This document shows, in pieces, positions 25,135-33,635 of a stretch of 64,000 nt of DNA. Position numbers and translations under genes: made by a program. Position 1 is the first letter of the stretch. Every line of letters begins with the position of its first letter. This DNA comes from DASRHK01 sp035650495 (GTDB lineage Bacteria; Pseudomonadota; Gammaproteobacteria; Nevskiales; Nevskiaceae), in NCBI GenBank assembly GCA_035650495.1, contig DASRHK010000026.1:1-64000 (forward strand), written 5' to 3'. The notes beneath the pieces are model-generated. The model searched no databases, had not been told where the DNA came from, and saw nothing but the letters and a program-made list of their open reading frames with translations.

Positions 25135-28100
25135 CGCTGCCCGACGACACGGTACGGGGTCGGACAGATCGGCCCATGAGCGCTGACCACAATGCCTCGA
25201 CGCCTATGAAACACGCGGCCAAGCACATGAATCACGTGCATCAGCACATCTTTGAACTGGCTCGGCGGCAGCCGCAGTCCCCCGCGGTCCGGTTTGCGGA
25301 CCGCACTCAGACCTACGAAGAGCTGGCGAGCCGCGCGCAAGCGATCGCCAACGCCCTGCGCGAAGCGGGCGCCGGCCGCGGCCGCTGCGTCGCGGTCTGC
25401 ATGGAGCGCGGCCTCGACATGCCGGCGGCGCTGCTTGGCGTCCTCTCGACCGGCGCCGCGTATCTGCCGATCGATCCGGCCTTCCCCAGCGAGCGCATCG
25501 ACGCCATCCTGGAAGACGCCAAGGCCGTCGCGGTCCTGACCTCGCGCGACGTCGCGATCAAGACGGCGGCGCCGCAGGTCTGCGTCGACGACGTGCGCGA
25601 ATCGAGCGCCGACGCCGTCGACGTTTCCGACGACGCCGCCGCGTATCTCATCTACACCTCCGGCTCGACCGGCAAGCCGAAAGGCGTGGTCGTCACCCAT
25701 CGCAACCTCGCCAACTTCCTCGAGTCGATGGCGCTGGAGCCCGGGCTGCGCGGCAGCGACGTGCTGCTCGCGGTGACGACGATCTCGTTCGACATCGCAG
25801 GCCTCGAGCTCTGGCTTCCGCTGACCGTCGGCGCGACCATGGTGATCGCGAGCCGCGACGACGCGATGGACGGCGAGCGCCTGCGCGCGCTCATCGACGA
25901 GCACAAGGTCAGCCTCATGCAGGCGACGCCCTCGACCTGGCGATTGCTCATCGCGGCCGAATGGAAAGGATCGCCGGGCTTCCGCGCGCTCTGCGGCGGC
26001 GAGCCGCTGCCGATCGACCTCGCCAAGCAGCTGCTCGATCGCGGCGTCGAACTGTGGAACATGTACGGCCCAACGGAGACGACGATCTGGTCGACGCTCT
26101 GGCGCGTGACCGAGGCGAAGGGCCCGATCCTCATCGGCAAGCCGATCGCCAACACGCAGTGCTACGTGCTCGACGAGAACCGCAAGCAATGCGCGGACGG
26201 TGAGACCGGCGAGCTCTACATCGGCGGCGACGGTGTCGCGCGCGGCTATCACGAGCGCCCCGAGCTCACCGCCGAGAAATTCCTCGACGATCCGTTCCTG
26301 CCCGGCAATCGCATGTATCGCACCGGCGATCTCGCGCGCCGTCACGCCAACGGCGATCTCGAGTGCCTGGGTCGCATCGACTTCCAGATCAAGCTGCGAG
26401 GCTTCCGCATCGAGCCCGGCGACATCGAAGCGGCGCTGCGCGAGCATCCCGCCGTCGTCGACGCCGCAGTCGGCGTGCGCGAGCGCGCGCCCGGCGACGC
26501 GCGGCTCGTTGCCTGGATCCAGTTGCACGACGGCGTCGCCATCGATGCGCCGCAGCTGCGCGCGCACGTCGCCAACAAGCTGCCTGCCTACATGGTGCCG
26601 CAGCACTACGCGCCGATCGCCGAGCTGCCGCGCCTCATCAACGGCAAGCTCGATCGCAAGTCCCTGCCCGATCCGTTCCAACAGGTGCGGCCTGAAGGCC
26701 GACCCACGAGCGAGGCACCGGCCGGCACTGCGCTCGAGGATGCGATCGCCGCGATCTGGGCCGACGTCCTCGGCACCACCGAGCCGATCGGCCGCGACGA
26801 GCGCTTCTTCGAGCGCGGCGGCACTTCGCTGCAGGCGATCAGCGTGCTCGCGAAGGTGCGCGCCCTGATCGGCACGCGCGTGCCGGTGACCAAGTTCTTC
26901 GCAGCGCCGACGATTGCGCAATTCGCGGCGATGCTGGAGAAGGATTATCCGACGCGCGGCGCGGACGCTTCCGAGCGAAGCGACGAATCGCGCCAGACGC
27001 TTCCCTCCGCCCGGAATGAACGCGGCTCCGGTGACATCGCCGTCATCGGCATGGCCTGCCGCACGCCGGGCGCGGAGAACGTCCAGCAGTTCTGGCAGAT
27101 GATCTGCGCCGGGCGCGAAGGTGTCCGCGACCTCACCGACGCCGAGCTCGACGACGCCGGCGTGCCGAAATTCGAGCGCGAGCATCCCGCCTACGTGAAG
27201 CGCGGCGGCGTGCTGAAGGACGCCTACGCGTTCGACGCGGAGTTCTTCGGCTACAGCCCGCGCGAAGCGGAGCTGATGGACCCCCAGCATCGCGTCATGC
27301 TCGAGACCGCGTGGCACGCGATGGAGGACGCCGGCATCGCACCCTCGAGCGGCGCGCGCGTCGGCGTCTACGTCGGCGTCGCGCACAACCACTACTTCGA
27401 TCGCGCGGTCGCCAATCAGCCGGTGCTGCGCTGGGGCGATTCCGGATTCCAGACGCAGCTCGGCGCCGACAAGGATTACGCGGCGTCGCGCATCGCGTTC
27501 AAGCTCGATCTGCGCGGTCCGGCGCTCGCGCTGCAGACCGCGTGCTCGAGCTCGGGCGTTGCGATCCATCTCGCCTGCCAGGCGCTGCGCGCGGGCGATT
27601 GCGACGCGGCGCTCGCCGGCGGCGCGCGCGTCAACGCCCCCGACGCGGGTTACGTTCACGTCGACGGCGGCCCGCAAGCCATCGACGGCAAGGTGCGGCC
27701 GTTCGCGAAAGACGCGAGCGGCATGGTGCTCGCCTCCGGCGCCGCATGCCTCGTGCTGAAGACGCTGGAGCGCGCGCAAGCCGATGGCGATCGCATCTAC
27801 GCCGTGATCAAGGGCAGCGCGATCAACAACGACGGCGCCGACAAGATCGCCTTCACCGCGCCGTCGCAGGCGGGCCAGGTCGACGTGATCCGTCGCGCGC
27901 TCGCCCAGTCGGGCGTCGATCCCGCGAGCGTCGGCTACGTCGAAGCGCACGGCACCGGCACGCACATCGGCGATCCGATCGAAGTCGCGGCGCTCGCGCA
28001 AGGCTACGAAGCCGCGGAGCGCATCGCGCTCGGCAGCGTGAAGGGCAATGTCGGCCATCTCGATGCCGGCGCCGGCGCGATCGGCCTGATCAAGGCCGCG

Positions 28101-29972
28101 CTCGCGCTGCACCACAAGGCGCTGCCGCCGTCGATCCACTGCGACACGCCGAATCCCGACTGCGATTTCGAATCGACGCCCTTCTTCGTCAACACCGAAT
28201 TCAAGCCGTGGCCGGCCGACGGCGTGCGCCGCGCGGCGATCTCGTCGTTCGGTTTCGGCGGCACCAATTTCCACGCCGTGCTCGAGGAAGCGCCGGCGCG
28301 CGCGAAGAGCGAAGCGCATCGATCGCTCCAGCTCCTGCAGATCTCCGCGCGCGACGACGCCGCGCTGCAGCGGCAAGCCAAAGCGCTCGCCGATCATCTG
28401 CGATCGCATCCGAAGATCGATCTCGCCGACGTCGCCTACTCGCTCGCATCGGGACGCGCGCAGTTGCCGCGCCGTGCAGCGATCGTCGCCGAGAATGCCA
28501 AGCAGGCCGCGCAGCTGCTCGACGCCGTGAAGCCTTCGGCGCCTGCCAATGAGCAGCCGAGCCTCGTGATGCTGTTCCCCGGCCAGGGCGCGCAGTACGC
28601 CGGCATGGGTGCGCAGCTGTATCGCGAGGAGCGCGTGTTCAGGGAGCGCTTCGATCTTTGCGCGGAGATCGCAAAGCCGCTGCTGCAAGCCGATCTGCGC
28701 GATCTCCTTTACGGCGAAGACCGCGCTGCCGACGATCTGCTGCGCGAGACGCGTTTTGCGCAGCCGGCGATCTTCGCCGTCAGTTACGCGACCGCGGAGC
28801 TCTGGCGCAGCTGGGGCCTGGAGCCGGTCGCGATGGTCGGCCACAGCGTCGGCGAATTCGTCGCCGCGACGCTGGCCGGCGTGTTCTCGGTCGAGGACGC
28901 CGTTCGCCTCGTCGCGCAGCGCGGCGCGCTGATGCAGGCGATGCCCTCGGGCGGCATGCTCGCGGTTCGCCTCGGCGAGACCGACATCGCGCCGTGGCTG
29001 CAGGCCGGCATCGAAGTCGCCGGCTACAACGCGCCGCAACAGACCGTACTCTCCGGCGATCGCGCCGCGCTCGCCGCGCTGCAGGCAGAATTCTCGTCGC
29101 GCAACATCAGCGCGACCATCCTGAAGACCTCGCACGCATTCCACTCCGCGTCGATGGATCGCGCGGCCACCGCCTTCGAGAAGATCGTCGCTGGCGTCGC
29201 TCGCAATCCGGCGCGCGCGGCGATCCTGTCCACGCGCAGCGGCCGCTTCATGGACGCCGACGAGATGTGCGATCCGTCCTACTGGTCGCGCCAGATCCGC
29301 GAGCCGGTGCGGTTCGCACCCGCGATCGCGGAGCTCCTCAAGACGCCGGGTCGCGTCTTCCTCGAATGCGGTCCGGGTCACACGCTCTGCGCAGCGGTGC
29401 GCCAGGCGATCGGGCCGAAGCACGACGCGGTCGCGATCAACTCGCTGCCGGCGGACGTGCACGGCGCCCCGGCGCTCGAATACGTCCTCGGCGCAGCCGC
29501 TCGCCTGTTCACCGCGGGCATCGCGCTCGACGCGCGCAAGCTCTTCGCCGGTGCTCGCCGCAACCGCATCTCGCTGCCCGGATATCCATTCGCGCGTACC
29601 AAGTACTGCCTGCCGATCGGCGCCGACGCGCCCATCGCGGCGCCGATCGCCGAGGCGCAGCCGCTGCCGACCGCGGTCGCGCCGCCGGCGAGCAACAACG
29701 AAGTCGCCGATCCGATGGTCGCGTATCTCCTCGGCGTCTTCGGAGAGCTCACCGGACGCCGCTTCAGCGCCGATCAGGCCGACACCGGCTTCTTCGATCT
29801 CGGGCTCGACTCGCTCGTGCTCCTGCAGGTTTCCGCGCGGCTCAAGAAGGACCTGCGCGTGAACCTGCGCTTCCGCGCGCTGCTCGACGAGCACGACAGT
29901 GTCAGCGCGCTCGCGCGCGCGCTCGCAGACAACGGCGCGAGCCTCGAGACACCACTGGAGGCCACGGCATGA
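25131..29972 (+). CDS. Hybrid NRPS-PKS, A-PCP-KS-AT-ACP
   Basis: 1613 residues. The A domain has A3 YTSGSTGKPKG (175-185), YGPTETT (312 on), YRTGDLAR and catalytic Lys506 in NGKLDRKSL. The PCP is Ser566 (GGTSL). The KS begins near 635, with Cys805 (TACSSSG), His940 (EAHGTGT) and His976 (NVGHLDAG). The AT has Ser1239 (GHSVGEF) and an HAFH motif, typical of malonyl-CoA. The ACP is Ser1561 (LGLDSL). By alignment to GrsA the A-domain code reads D-I-L-Q-L-G-M-I-W-K, close to known glycine codes. There is no KR, DH, ER or TE, so the expected thioester is a beta-keto glycyl-malonyl unit on the ACP. The ATGA start fits the operon pattern; the first ~15-25 residues may be non-coding (ATGs at 25176 and 25206). 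Confidence 0.95.
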   Translation: MTLPDDTVRGRTDRPMSADHNASTPMKHAAKHMNHVHQHIFELARRQPQSPAVRFADRTQTYEELASRAQAIANALREAGAGRGRCVAVCMERGLDMPAALLGVLSTGAAYLPIDPAFPSERIDAILEDAKAVAVLTSRDVAIKTAAPQVCVDDVRESSADAVDVSDDAAAYLIYTSGSTGKPKGVVVTHRNLANFLESMALEPGLRGSDVLLAVTTISFDIAGLELWLPLTVGATMVIASRDDAMDGERLRALIDEHKVSLMQATPSTWRLLIAAEWKGSPGFRALCGGEPLPIDLAKQLLDRGVELWNMYGPTETTIWSTLWRVTEAKGPILIGKPIANTQCYVLDENRKQCADGETGELYIGGDGVARGYHERPELTAEKFLDDPFLPGNRMYRTGDLARRHANGDLECLGRIDFQIKLRGFRIEPGDIEAALREHPAVVDAAVGVRERAPGDARLVAWIQLHDGVAIDAPQLRAHVANKLPAYMVPQHYAPIAELPRLINGKLDRKSLPDPFQQVRPEGRPTSEAPAGTALEDAIAAIWADVLGTTEPIGRDERFFERGGTSLQAISVLAKVRALIGTRVPVTKFFAAPTIAQFAAMLEKDYPTRGADASERSDESRQTLPSARNERGSGDIAVIGMACRTPGAENVQQFWQMICAGREGVRDLTDAELDDAGVPKFEREHPAYVKRGGVLKDAYAFDAEFFGYSPREAELMDPQHRVMLETAWHAMEDAGIAPSSGARVGVYVGVAHNHYFDRAVANQPVLRWGDSGFQTQLGADKDYAASRIAFKLDLRGPALALQTACSSSGVAIHLACQALRAGDCDAALAGGARVNAPDAGYVHVDGGPQAIDGKVRPFAKDASGMVLASGAACLVLKTLERAQADGDRIYAVIKGSAINNDGADKIAFTAPSQAGQVDVIRRALAQSGVDPASVGYVEAHGTGTHIGDPIEVAALAQGYEAAERIALGSVKGNVGHLDAGAGAIGLIKAALALHHKALPPSIHCDTPNPDCDFESTPFFVNTEFKPWPADGVRRAAISSFGFGGTNFHAVLEEAPARAKSEAHRSLQLLQISARDDAALQRQAKALADHLRSHPKIDLADVAYSLASGRAQLPRRAAIVAENAKQAAQLLDAVKPSAPANEQPSLVMLFPGQGAQYAGMGAQLYREERVFRERFDLCAEIAKPLLQADLRDLLYGEDRAADDLLRETRFAQPAIFAVSYATAELWRSWGLEPVAMVGHSVGEFVAATLAGVFSVEDAVRLVAQRGALMQAMPSGGMLAVRLGETDIAPWLQAGIEVAGYNAPQQTVLSGDRAALAALQAEFSSRNISATILKTSHAFHSASMDRAATAFEKIVAGVARNPARAAILSTRSGRFMDADEMCDPSYWSRQIREPVRFAPAIAELLKTPGRVFLECGPGHTLCAAVRQAIGPKHDAVAINSLPADVHGAPALEYVLGAAARLFTAGIALDARKLFAGARRNRISLPGYPFARTKYCLPIGADAPIAAPIAEAQPLPTAVAPPASNNEVADPMVAYLLGVFGELTGRRFSADQADTGFFDLGLDSLVLLQVSARLKKDLRVNLRFRALLDEHDSVSALARALADNGASLETPLEATA
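25152..25165. promoter_or_regulatory. EPS-region inverted repeat, copy 2 (5' end of the NRPS-PKS gene)
   Basis: GTACG-GGGT-CGGAC followed by AGA, the same right arm and AGA flank as copy 1 before epsE. It falls inside the first codons of the NRPS-PKS gene if translation starts at 25131, or just upstream if it starts at 25176 or 25206. It may mark an internal promoter for the NRPS/PKS half of the operon. With only one site and an unclear start, chance cannot be ruled out. Confidence 0.45.
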
Positions 29973-31948
29973 GCCTCGACGATCGCAGCATCCTGTCCGC
30001 CGGCATCGATCGCGACGCGTTCGAGGCCGTCGAGCCGATCACCGAATCGCAGCGCGAGCTGTGGATGGCGGCCGCGCTCGGCGATCACGTCAACATCGCC
30101 TTCAACGAGGGCCTGACCTGGACGCTCGCCGGCACGCTCGACGTGCAGGCGCTCGAGCGCGCGCTGCAGCACATCGTCGCGCGCCATCAGTCGCTCCGCG
30201 CGACGTTCGGCGCCGATGGCGCGTCCATGCGTGTGCTGCGCGAGCTGCCGGTCACGCTCGCGCCGATCTCGATCGAGGACGCGCCGGATCGTGATGCCGC
30301 GCTTCGCGACGCCGCGAAGAAGCTGACCGGCGCGCCGCTCGATCTCGAGCGCGGCCCCCTGTTCCGCTTCCAGCTGCTGCGCGCGAGCCCGTCGCTGCAC
30401 TACCTCTTGTTCGTCGCGCACCACATCGTGTGCGACGGCTGGTCCTACAAGCTGATCGGCGAAGAGCTGTGCGCGCTCTACAACCAGGCGCGCGCCGGCC
30501 AGCCCCTCGGCCTTCCGCATGCAGCGCAGCCGTACACCGAATACGCGAAGCGCGAGCGCGACTTCCTCGCCTCCGCCGACGCGCAGGAAAGCCTGCGCTA
30601 CTGGGTCGACGCGCTGCGCGATCCGCCGATGCCGCTCGCGCTGCCGGGCGACCATCCTCGCGCCAGGACGCGCGAATACCAGGCTGCGCGCTACGACCAT
30701 GTGCTCGACGCCGACCTCACGCGCGCGCTGCGCACGTGCGCGGCTGGGCAGCGCCTCTCCATCGCGACCGCGCTGTTCGGCGGATTCGCAGTGCTCGCGC
30801 ATCGACTGACCGGCAACGAAGACCTCGTGCTCGGCATCGCGGCGGCGGGACAGATGCAGCACGACCTGCCGCAGGTGGTCGGCCATTGCGTCAACTTCCT
30901 GCCCCTGCGGCTGAAGCCGCGCGGCGAGCAGACGCTGCGCGCGTTCCTGCGCGAGGCACGCGGGTCGATGCTCGACGCGGTCGAGCATCAGGGCATCACG
31001 CTGGGCAAGCTGCTCCAGCACCTCAAGATCAAACGTCAGCCGGGACGGCCGCCGCTGATTGCGGTGACGATGAACCTGGACGGCCGCGACGCGCCGCTGC
31101 GCTACGACGGTCTCGACGTGCGCGCACAGCGCATCGAGCGCCAGGCCGAGAACTTCGAGCTGTTCCTGAACATCGTCGACGAAGGCGAGACGATGACGCT
31201 GCAGTGCTCGTACAGTGCCCAGCTGTTCAGCGCCGCGACGATGCGCGCGCACATGCAGCACTACGAAGCGCTGCTGCGCGCGATGCCTGCGCATCTGGAC
31301 ACCAAGCTCGCGCAGCTGCCGATCGCCGCGAACGCCGGCGCGCATGACGCAGCCGCGCCGGACGTCCCGGCGCCCAACTTCGTCGAGCTGCGCGGCGTGC
31401 AGATCGATCTCTGCGAGATCGAGCGCGCGCTTGCGGCTTGCGACGGCGTCGAAGCGTGCGCCTGCGACGTGCGCGAGCGCGGCCCCGAGGATCCGCGTCT
31501 GGTCGCTTGGGTGCAGCTCAAGCCCGAAGCGGGCGCGACCACTGCCGATCTGCGTCAGCAGCTGCGCGAGCGCGGTCTCGCTTCGCACCTGCTGCCGCAG
31601 CATTTCCGCGTCGTCGACGTGCTCGATCGCGGCGCGTTGCCGGACCCGTTCTCGCAGGCGGAAGCGCCGGTGGTGGCGAAAGCGCCGCGCACCGAAGTCG
31701 AGGAGCGTATCGCGCTGATCTGGCGCGAAGTGCTCGGCCACGACGCGTTCGGCGTCAGCGATCGCCTGCTCGACGTCGGCGGGCATTCGCTGCTCGCGGT
31801 CGAGGTCGCGCTGAAGCTCAAGCAGACGTTCGGCGTGAAGTTGCTGCTGCGCGAAGTGATGACCGGAACGCTGGCGCAGATCGCGGCAGCCTGCTCGGCG
31901 GGCGCGGCGAACGAATCGGTGTCGCTGCCGGCGGCGGCGGGAGCCTGA
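29969..31948 (+). CDS. NRPS-like protein: condensation domain, truncated adenylation remnant, PCP
   Basis: 659 residues. The N-terminal condensation domain has an intact HHIVCDGWS (His151, His152, Asp156, Gly157) and other C-domain landmarks (LTGNEDLVLG, VGHCVNFLPLRL). Residues about 470-560 match only the small C-terminal subdomain of an A domain: RGVQIDLCEIERALAA and RLVAWVQLKPEAG align with A8/A9 of the preceding protein. The whole ATP-binding core (A1-A7) is absent and the A10 Lys is lost (DRGALPDPF). The PCP is intact (GGHSLLAV, Ser607). It cannot load its own PCP, so it must receive the upstream acyl chain or be charged in trans. It is ATGA-coupled to the NRPS-PKS. Confidence 0.9.
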   Translation: MSLDDRSILSAGIDRDAFEAVEPITESQRELWMAAALGDHVNIAFNEGLTWTLAGTLDVQALERALQHIVARHQSLRATFGADGASMRVLRELPVTLAPISIEDAPDRDAALRDAAKKLTGAPLDLERGPLFRFQLLRASPSLHYLLFVAHHIVCDGWSYKLIGEELCALYNQARAGQPLGLPHAAQPYTEYAKRERDFLASADAQESLRYWVDALRDPPMPLALPGDHPRARTREYQAARYDHVLDADLTRALRTCAAGQRLSIATALFGGFAVLAHRLTGNEDLVLGIAAAGQMQHDLPQVVGHCVNFLPLRLKPRGEQTLRAFLREARGSMLDAVEHQGITLGKLLQHLKIKRQPGRPPLIAVTMNLDGRDAPLRYDGLDVRAQRIERQAENFELFLNIVDEGETMTLQCSYSAQLFSAATMRAHMQHYEALLRAMPAHLDTKLAQLPIAANAGAHDAAAPDVPAPNFVELRGVQIDLCEIERALAACDGVEACACDVRERGPEDPRLVAWVQLKPEAGATTADLRQQLRERGLASHLLPQHFRVVDVLDRGALPDPFSQAEAPVVAKAPRTEVEERIALIWREVLGHDAFGVSDRLLDVGGHSLLAVEVALKLKQTFGVKLLLREVMTGTLAQIAAACSAGAANESVSLPAAAGA

Positions 31949-31950
31949 CG

Positions 31951-32709
31951 ATGGAGCCACTCTACTTCGGTCCCGGCGGTCGGCTGTTCGGCCTGCGCTC
32001 CGAGCCGATCGGCCCCGCGCGCAAGACCGCCATCCTGATCTGCCACAGCTGGGGCGTCGAGTACATGCGCAGCTATCGCGCGCTGTTCCTGCTCGCGCAG
32101 CAGCTCGGCGCGCGCGGCTTCGAGACGCTGCGCTTCGATTACTCCGGCACCGGAGACGCGGCCGAGATGAACGAGGATGCGACGCTCGAGCGCTGGGTCG
32201 AGGACATCCGCTGCGCCGCCGACGAGCTGCGCGCGCTCTCCGGCGCCGATCACATCTGCCTGCTCGGCCTGCGGCTCGGCGCGCTGCTCGCGATGCGCGC
32301 AGCGAGCAGCGGCGTGCAAGCCGAGGCCGCGGCGCTGTGGGACGCGCCCGAATCCGGACGCCGCTGGATCGGCGAGCTGCAGGAGCTCGACCGCCTGCAC
32401 TACGCGCACAAGAACCGCTACCTGCCGCCGAAGCTCGCGTTGCAGCCGCTGCCGGGCGAGATCCTCGGCCGCCGCTGGCCCGAAGAGCTCGACGCCTCGG
32501 TGTCGCCGCTGACGCCGCTGGCGCCGCATTCGGTCGCGCAGCTGTTCCATCTGCGCAGCGCCGATGCCATCGAGATGTCGCTGGACGGCGAAGCAATCAA
32601 GCTGCCGGACCCGGCGCACTGGAACGACGTCACCTGGATCACGCGGCCGTGGATCCCGGCGAGCACGCAGCGCGTGATCGCGGATGCGCTCGCGGAGCGC
32701 CTGCAATGA
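31951..32709 (+). CDS. Alpha/beta hydrolase-fold protein, nucleophile replaced (exosortase-system hydrolase-like)
   Basis: 252 residues. The alpha/beta-hydrolase frame is visible: AILICHSWGVEYMRSYRALFLLA, LRFDYSGTGDAAE, then the nucleophile elbow LLGLRLGALLA. There the usual Gly-x-Ser-x-Gly is Gly-Leu-Arg-Leu-Gly, so no Ser or Cys nucleophile is present. The pattern recalls the pair of hydrolases in exosortase-A EPS loci, though no exosortase is in this window. It follows the C-PCP gene by 2 bp and probably replaces a thioesterase or acts as a carrier-binding or acyl-handling protein. A catalytic role is doubtful. Confidence 0.8.
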   Translation: MEPLYFGPGGRLFGLRSEPIGPARKTAILICHSWGVEYMRSYRALFLLAQQLGARGFETLRFDYSGTGDAAEMNEDATLERWVEDIRCAADELRALSGADHICLLGLRLGALLAMRAASSGVQAEAAALWDAPESGRRWIGELQELDRLHYAHKNRYLPPKLALQPLPGEILGRRWPEELDASVSPLTPLAPHSVAQLFHLRSADAIEMSLDGEAIKLPDPAHWNDVTWITRPWIPASTQRVIADALAERLQ

Positions 32710-33635
32710 AAGAGCGCGCCATCCAGTTCGGGCCGGAGCGCCGGCTGATCGGCATCCTGTCGCTGCCGGAGACGGTCGATCCGTCGCTGCCCGCGATCAT
32801 CGTGCCGAACACCGGCGTGGAGCATCGCGTCGGACCCAATCGCCTGCACATCCGCCTGTGCCGCGCGTTCGCGCGCCTGGGCTTCGTCAGCCTGCGCATG
32901 GACATGTCCGGCATGGGCGACAGCGGACTGCCGCCCGACGGCGGCCGCGGGGATCCGGTGTCCGACATGCAGGCCGCGATGGAGCAGCTGCAGCGCATGA
33001 AGCTCGCCAGCAAGTTCATCCCGGTGGGCTTGTGCTCCGGCGGCAACGACGCGCACCTGCTGGCGCGCGTGGACGATCGCGTGGTCGCCGCCGCGTTCAT
33101 CGACCACTATCAGTACCGCACGCCGCGCGCGTTCTTCATCCAGCTCGCGCAGAAGCTCAGCGATCCGCGCCGCATCGGCAATTTCCTGCGCCGCAAGTGG
33201 GCGGAGCTCTCCGGCAAGCCGCGCACGGAATACGATCCGAATCTCGTCAACTTCTTCGAGCAGCCGTCGCGCGGCCAATTCCTCGGCGACCTCGAGCGCT
33301 TCATGCGCCGGCGCATGGCGCTGTTCTTCCTCTACACGGGCGAGAACCAGAACGTCTACAACTACGCCGATCAGCTCTACGACGTCTGTCCGCGGCTGCG
33401 CGACTATCCGCTGCAATCGCTGCACTACGTGCCGCGCTGCGACCACACCTTCACGCACGAGGAGATGCGCGCGCAGCTGATCGCGGTGCTCGAGCGCTGG
33501 CTGACGACGCACATCCTGAAGCGCGAGGACGAAGACGAGATCGACGTCGTCGAGAGCGCGAACGATCCGGGCGGCGATCTGCCGCAGGACTTCCCGGCGT
33601 TCAGCCCCTTGCCCGGGAAGATGCTGTCGCGCTAG
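32706..33635 (+). CDS. Alpha/beta hydrolase with a cysteine in the nucleophile elbow (exosortase-system hydrolase-like)
   Basis: 309 residues. Motifs: LPAIIVPNTGVEHRVGPNRLHIRL, LRMDMSGMGDS and the elbow PVGLCSGGNDAH, where Cys takes the Ser position (Gly-Leu-Cys-Ser-Gly), as in dienelactone-hydrolase-like enzymes. A late His (RCDHTFTHEEM) fits the triad. The C terminus is an acidic tail. It is ATGA-coupled to the preceding hydrolase and last in the operon. As the only candidate with a usable nucleophile next to an assembly line with no TE, it may release or transfer the carrier-bound product. Confidence 0.8.
   Translation: MKERAIQFGPERRLIGILSLPETVDPSLPAIIVPNTGVEHRVGPNRLHIRLCRAFARLGFVSLRMDMSGMGDSGLPPDGGRGDPVSDMQAAMEQLQRMKLASKFIPVGLCSGGNDAHLLARVDDRVVAAAFIDHYQYRTPRAFFIQLAQKLSDPRRIGNFLRRKWAELSGKPRTEYDPNLVNFFEQPSRGQFLGDLERFMRRRMALFFLYTGENQNVYNYADQLYDVCPRLRDYPLQSLHYVPRCDHTFTHEEMRAQLIAVLERWLTTHILKREDEDEIDVVESANDPGGDLPQDFPAFSPLPGKMLSR

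Noticed and set aside
25287..25301. GTCCG-GTTTG-CGGAC, an inverted repeat like the EPS repeat
   Set aside because: The spacer is 5 bp rather than 4 and it lies well inside the NRPS A domain coding region; a chance GC-rich hairpin is likelier.
24873..29894. Very long open frames on the strand opposite the NRPS-PKS gene
   Set aside because: They have Arg/Ala-rich low-complexity translations with no motifs, typical antisense frames of GC-rich coding DNA; the plus-strand gene has full domain motifs.
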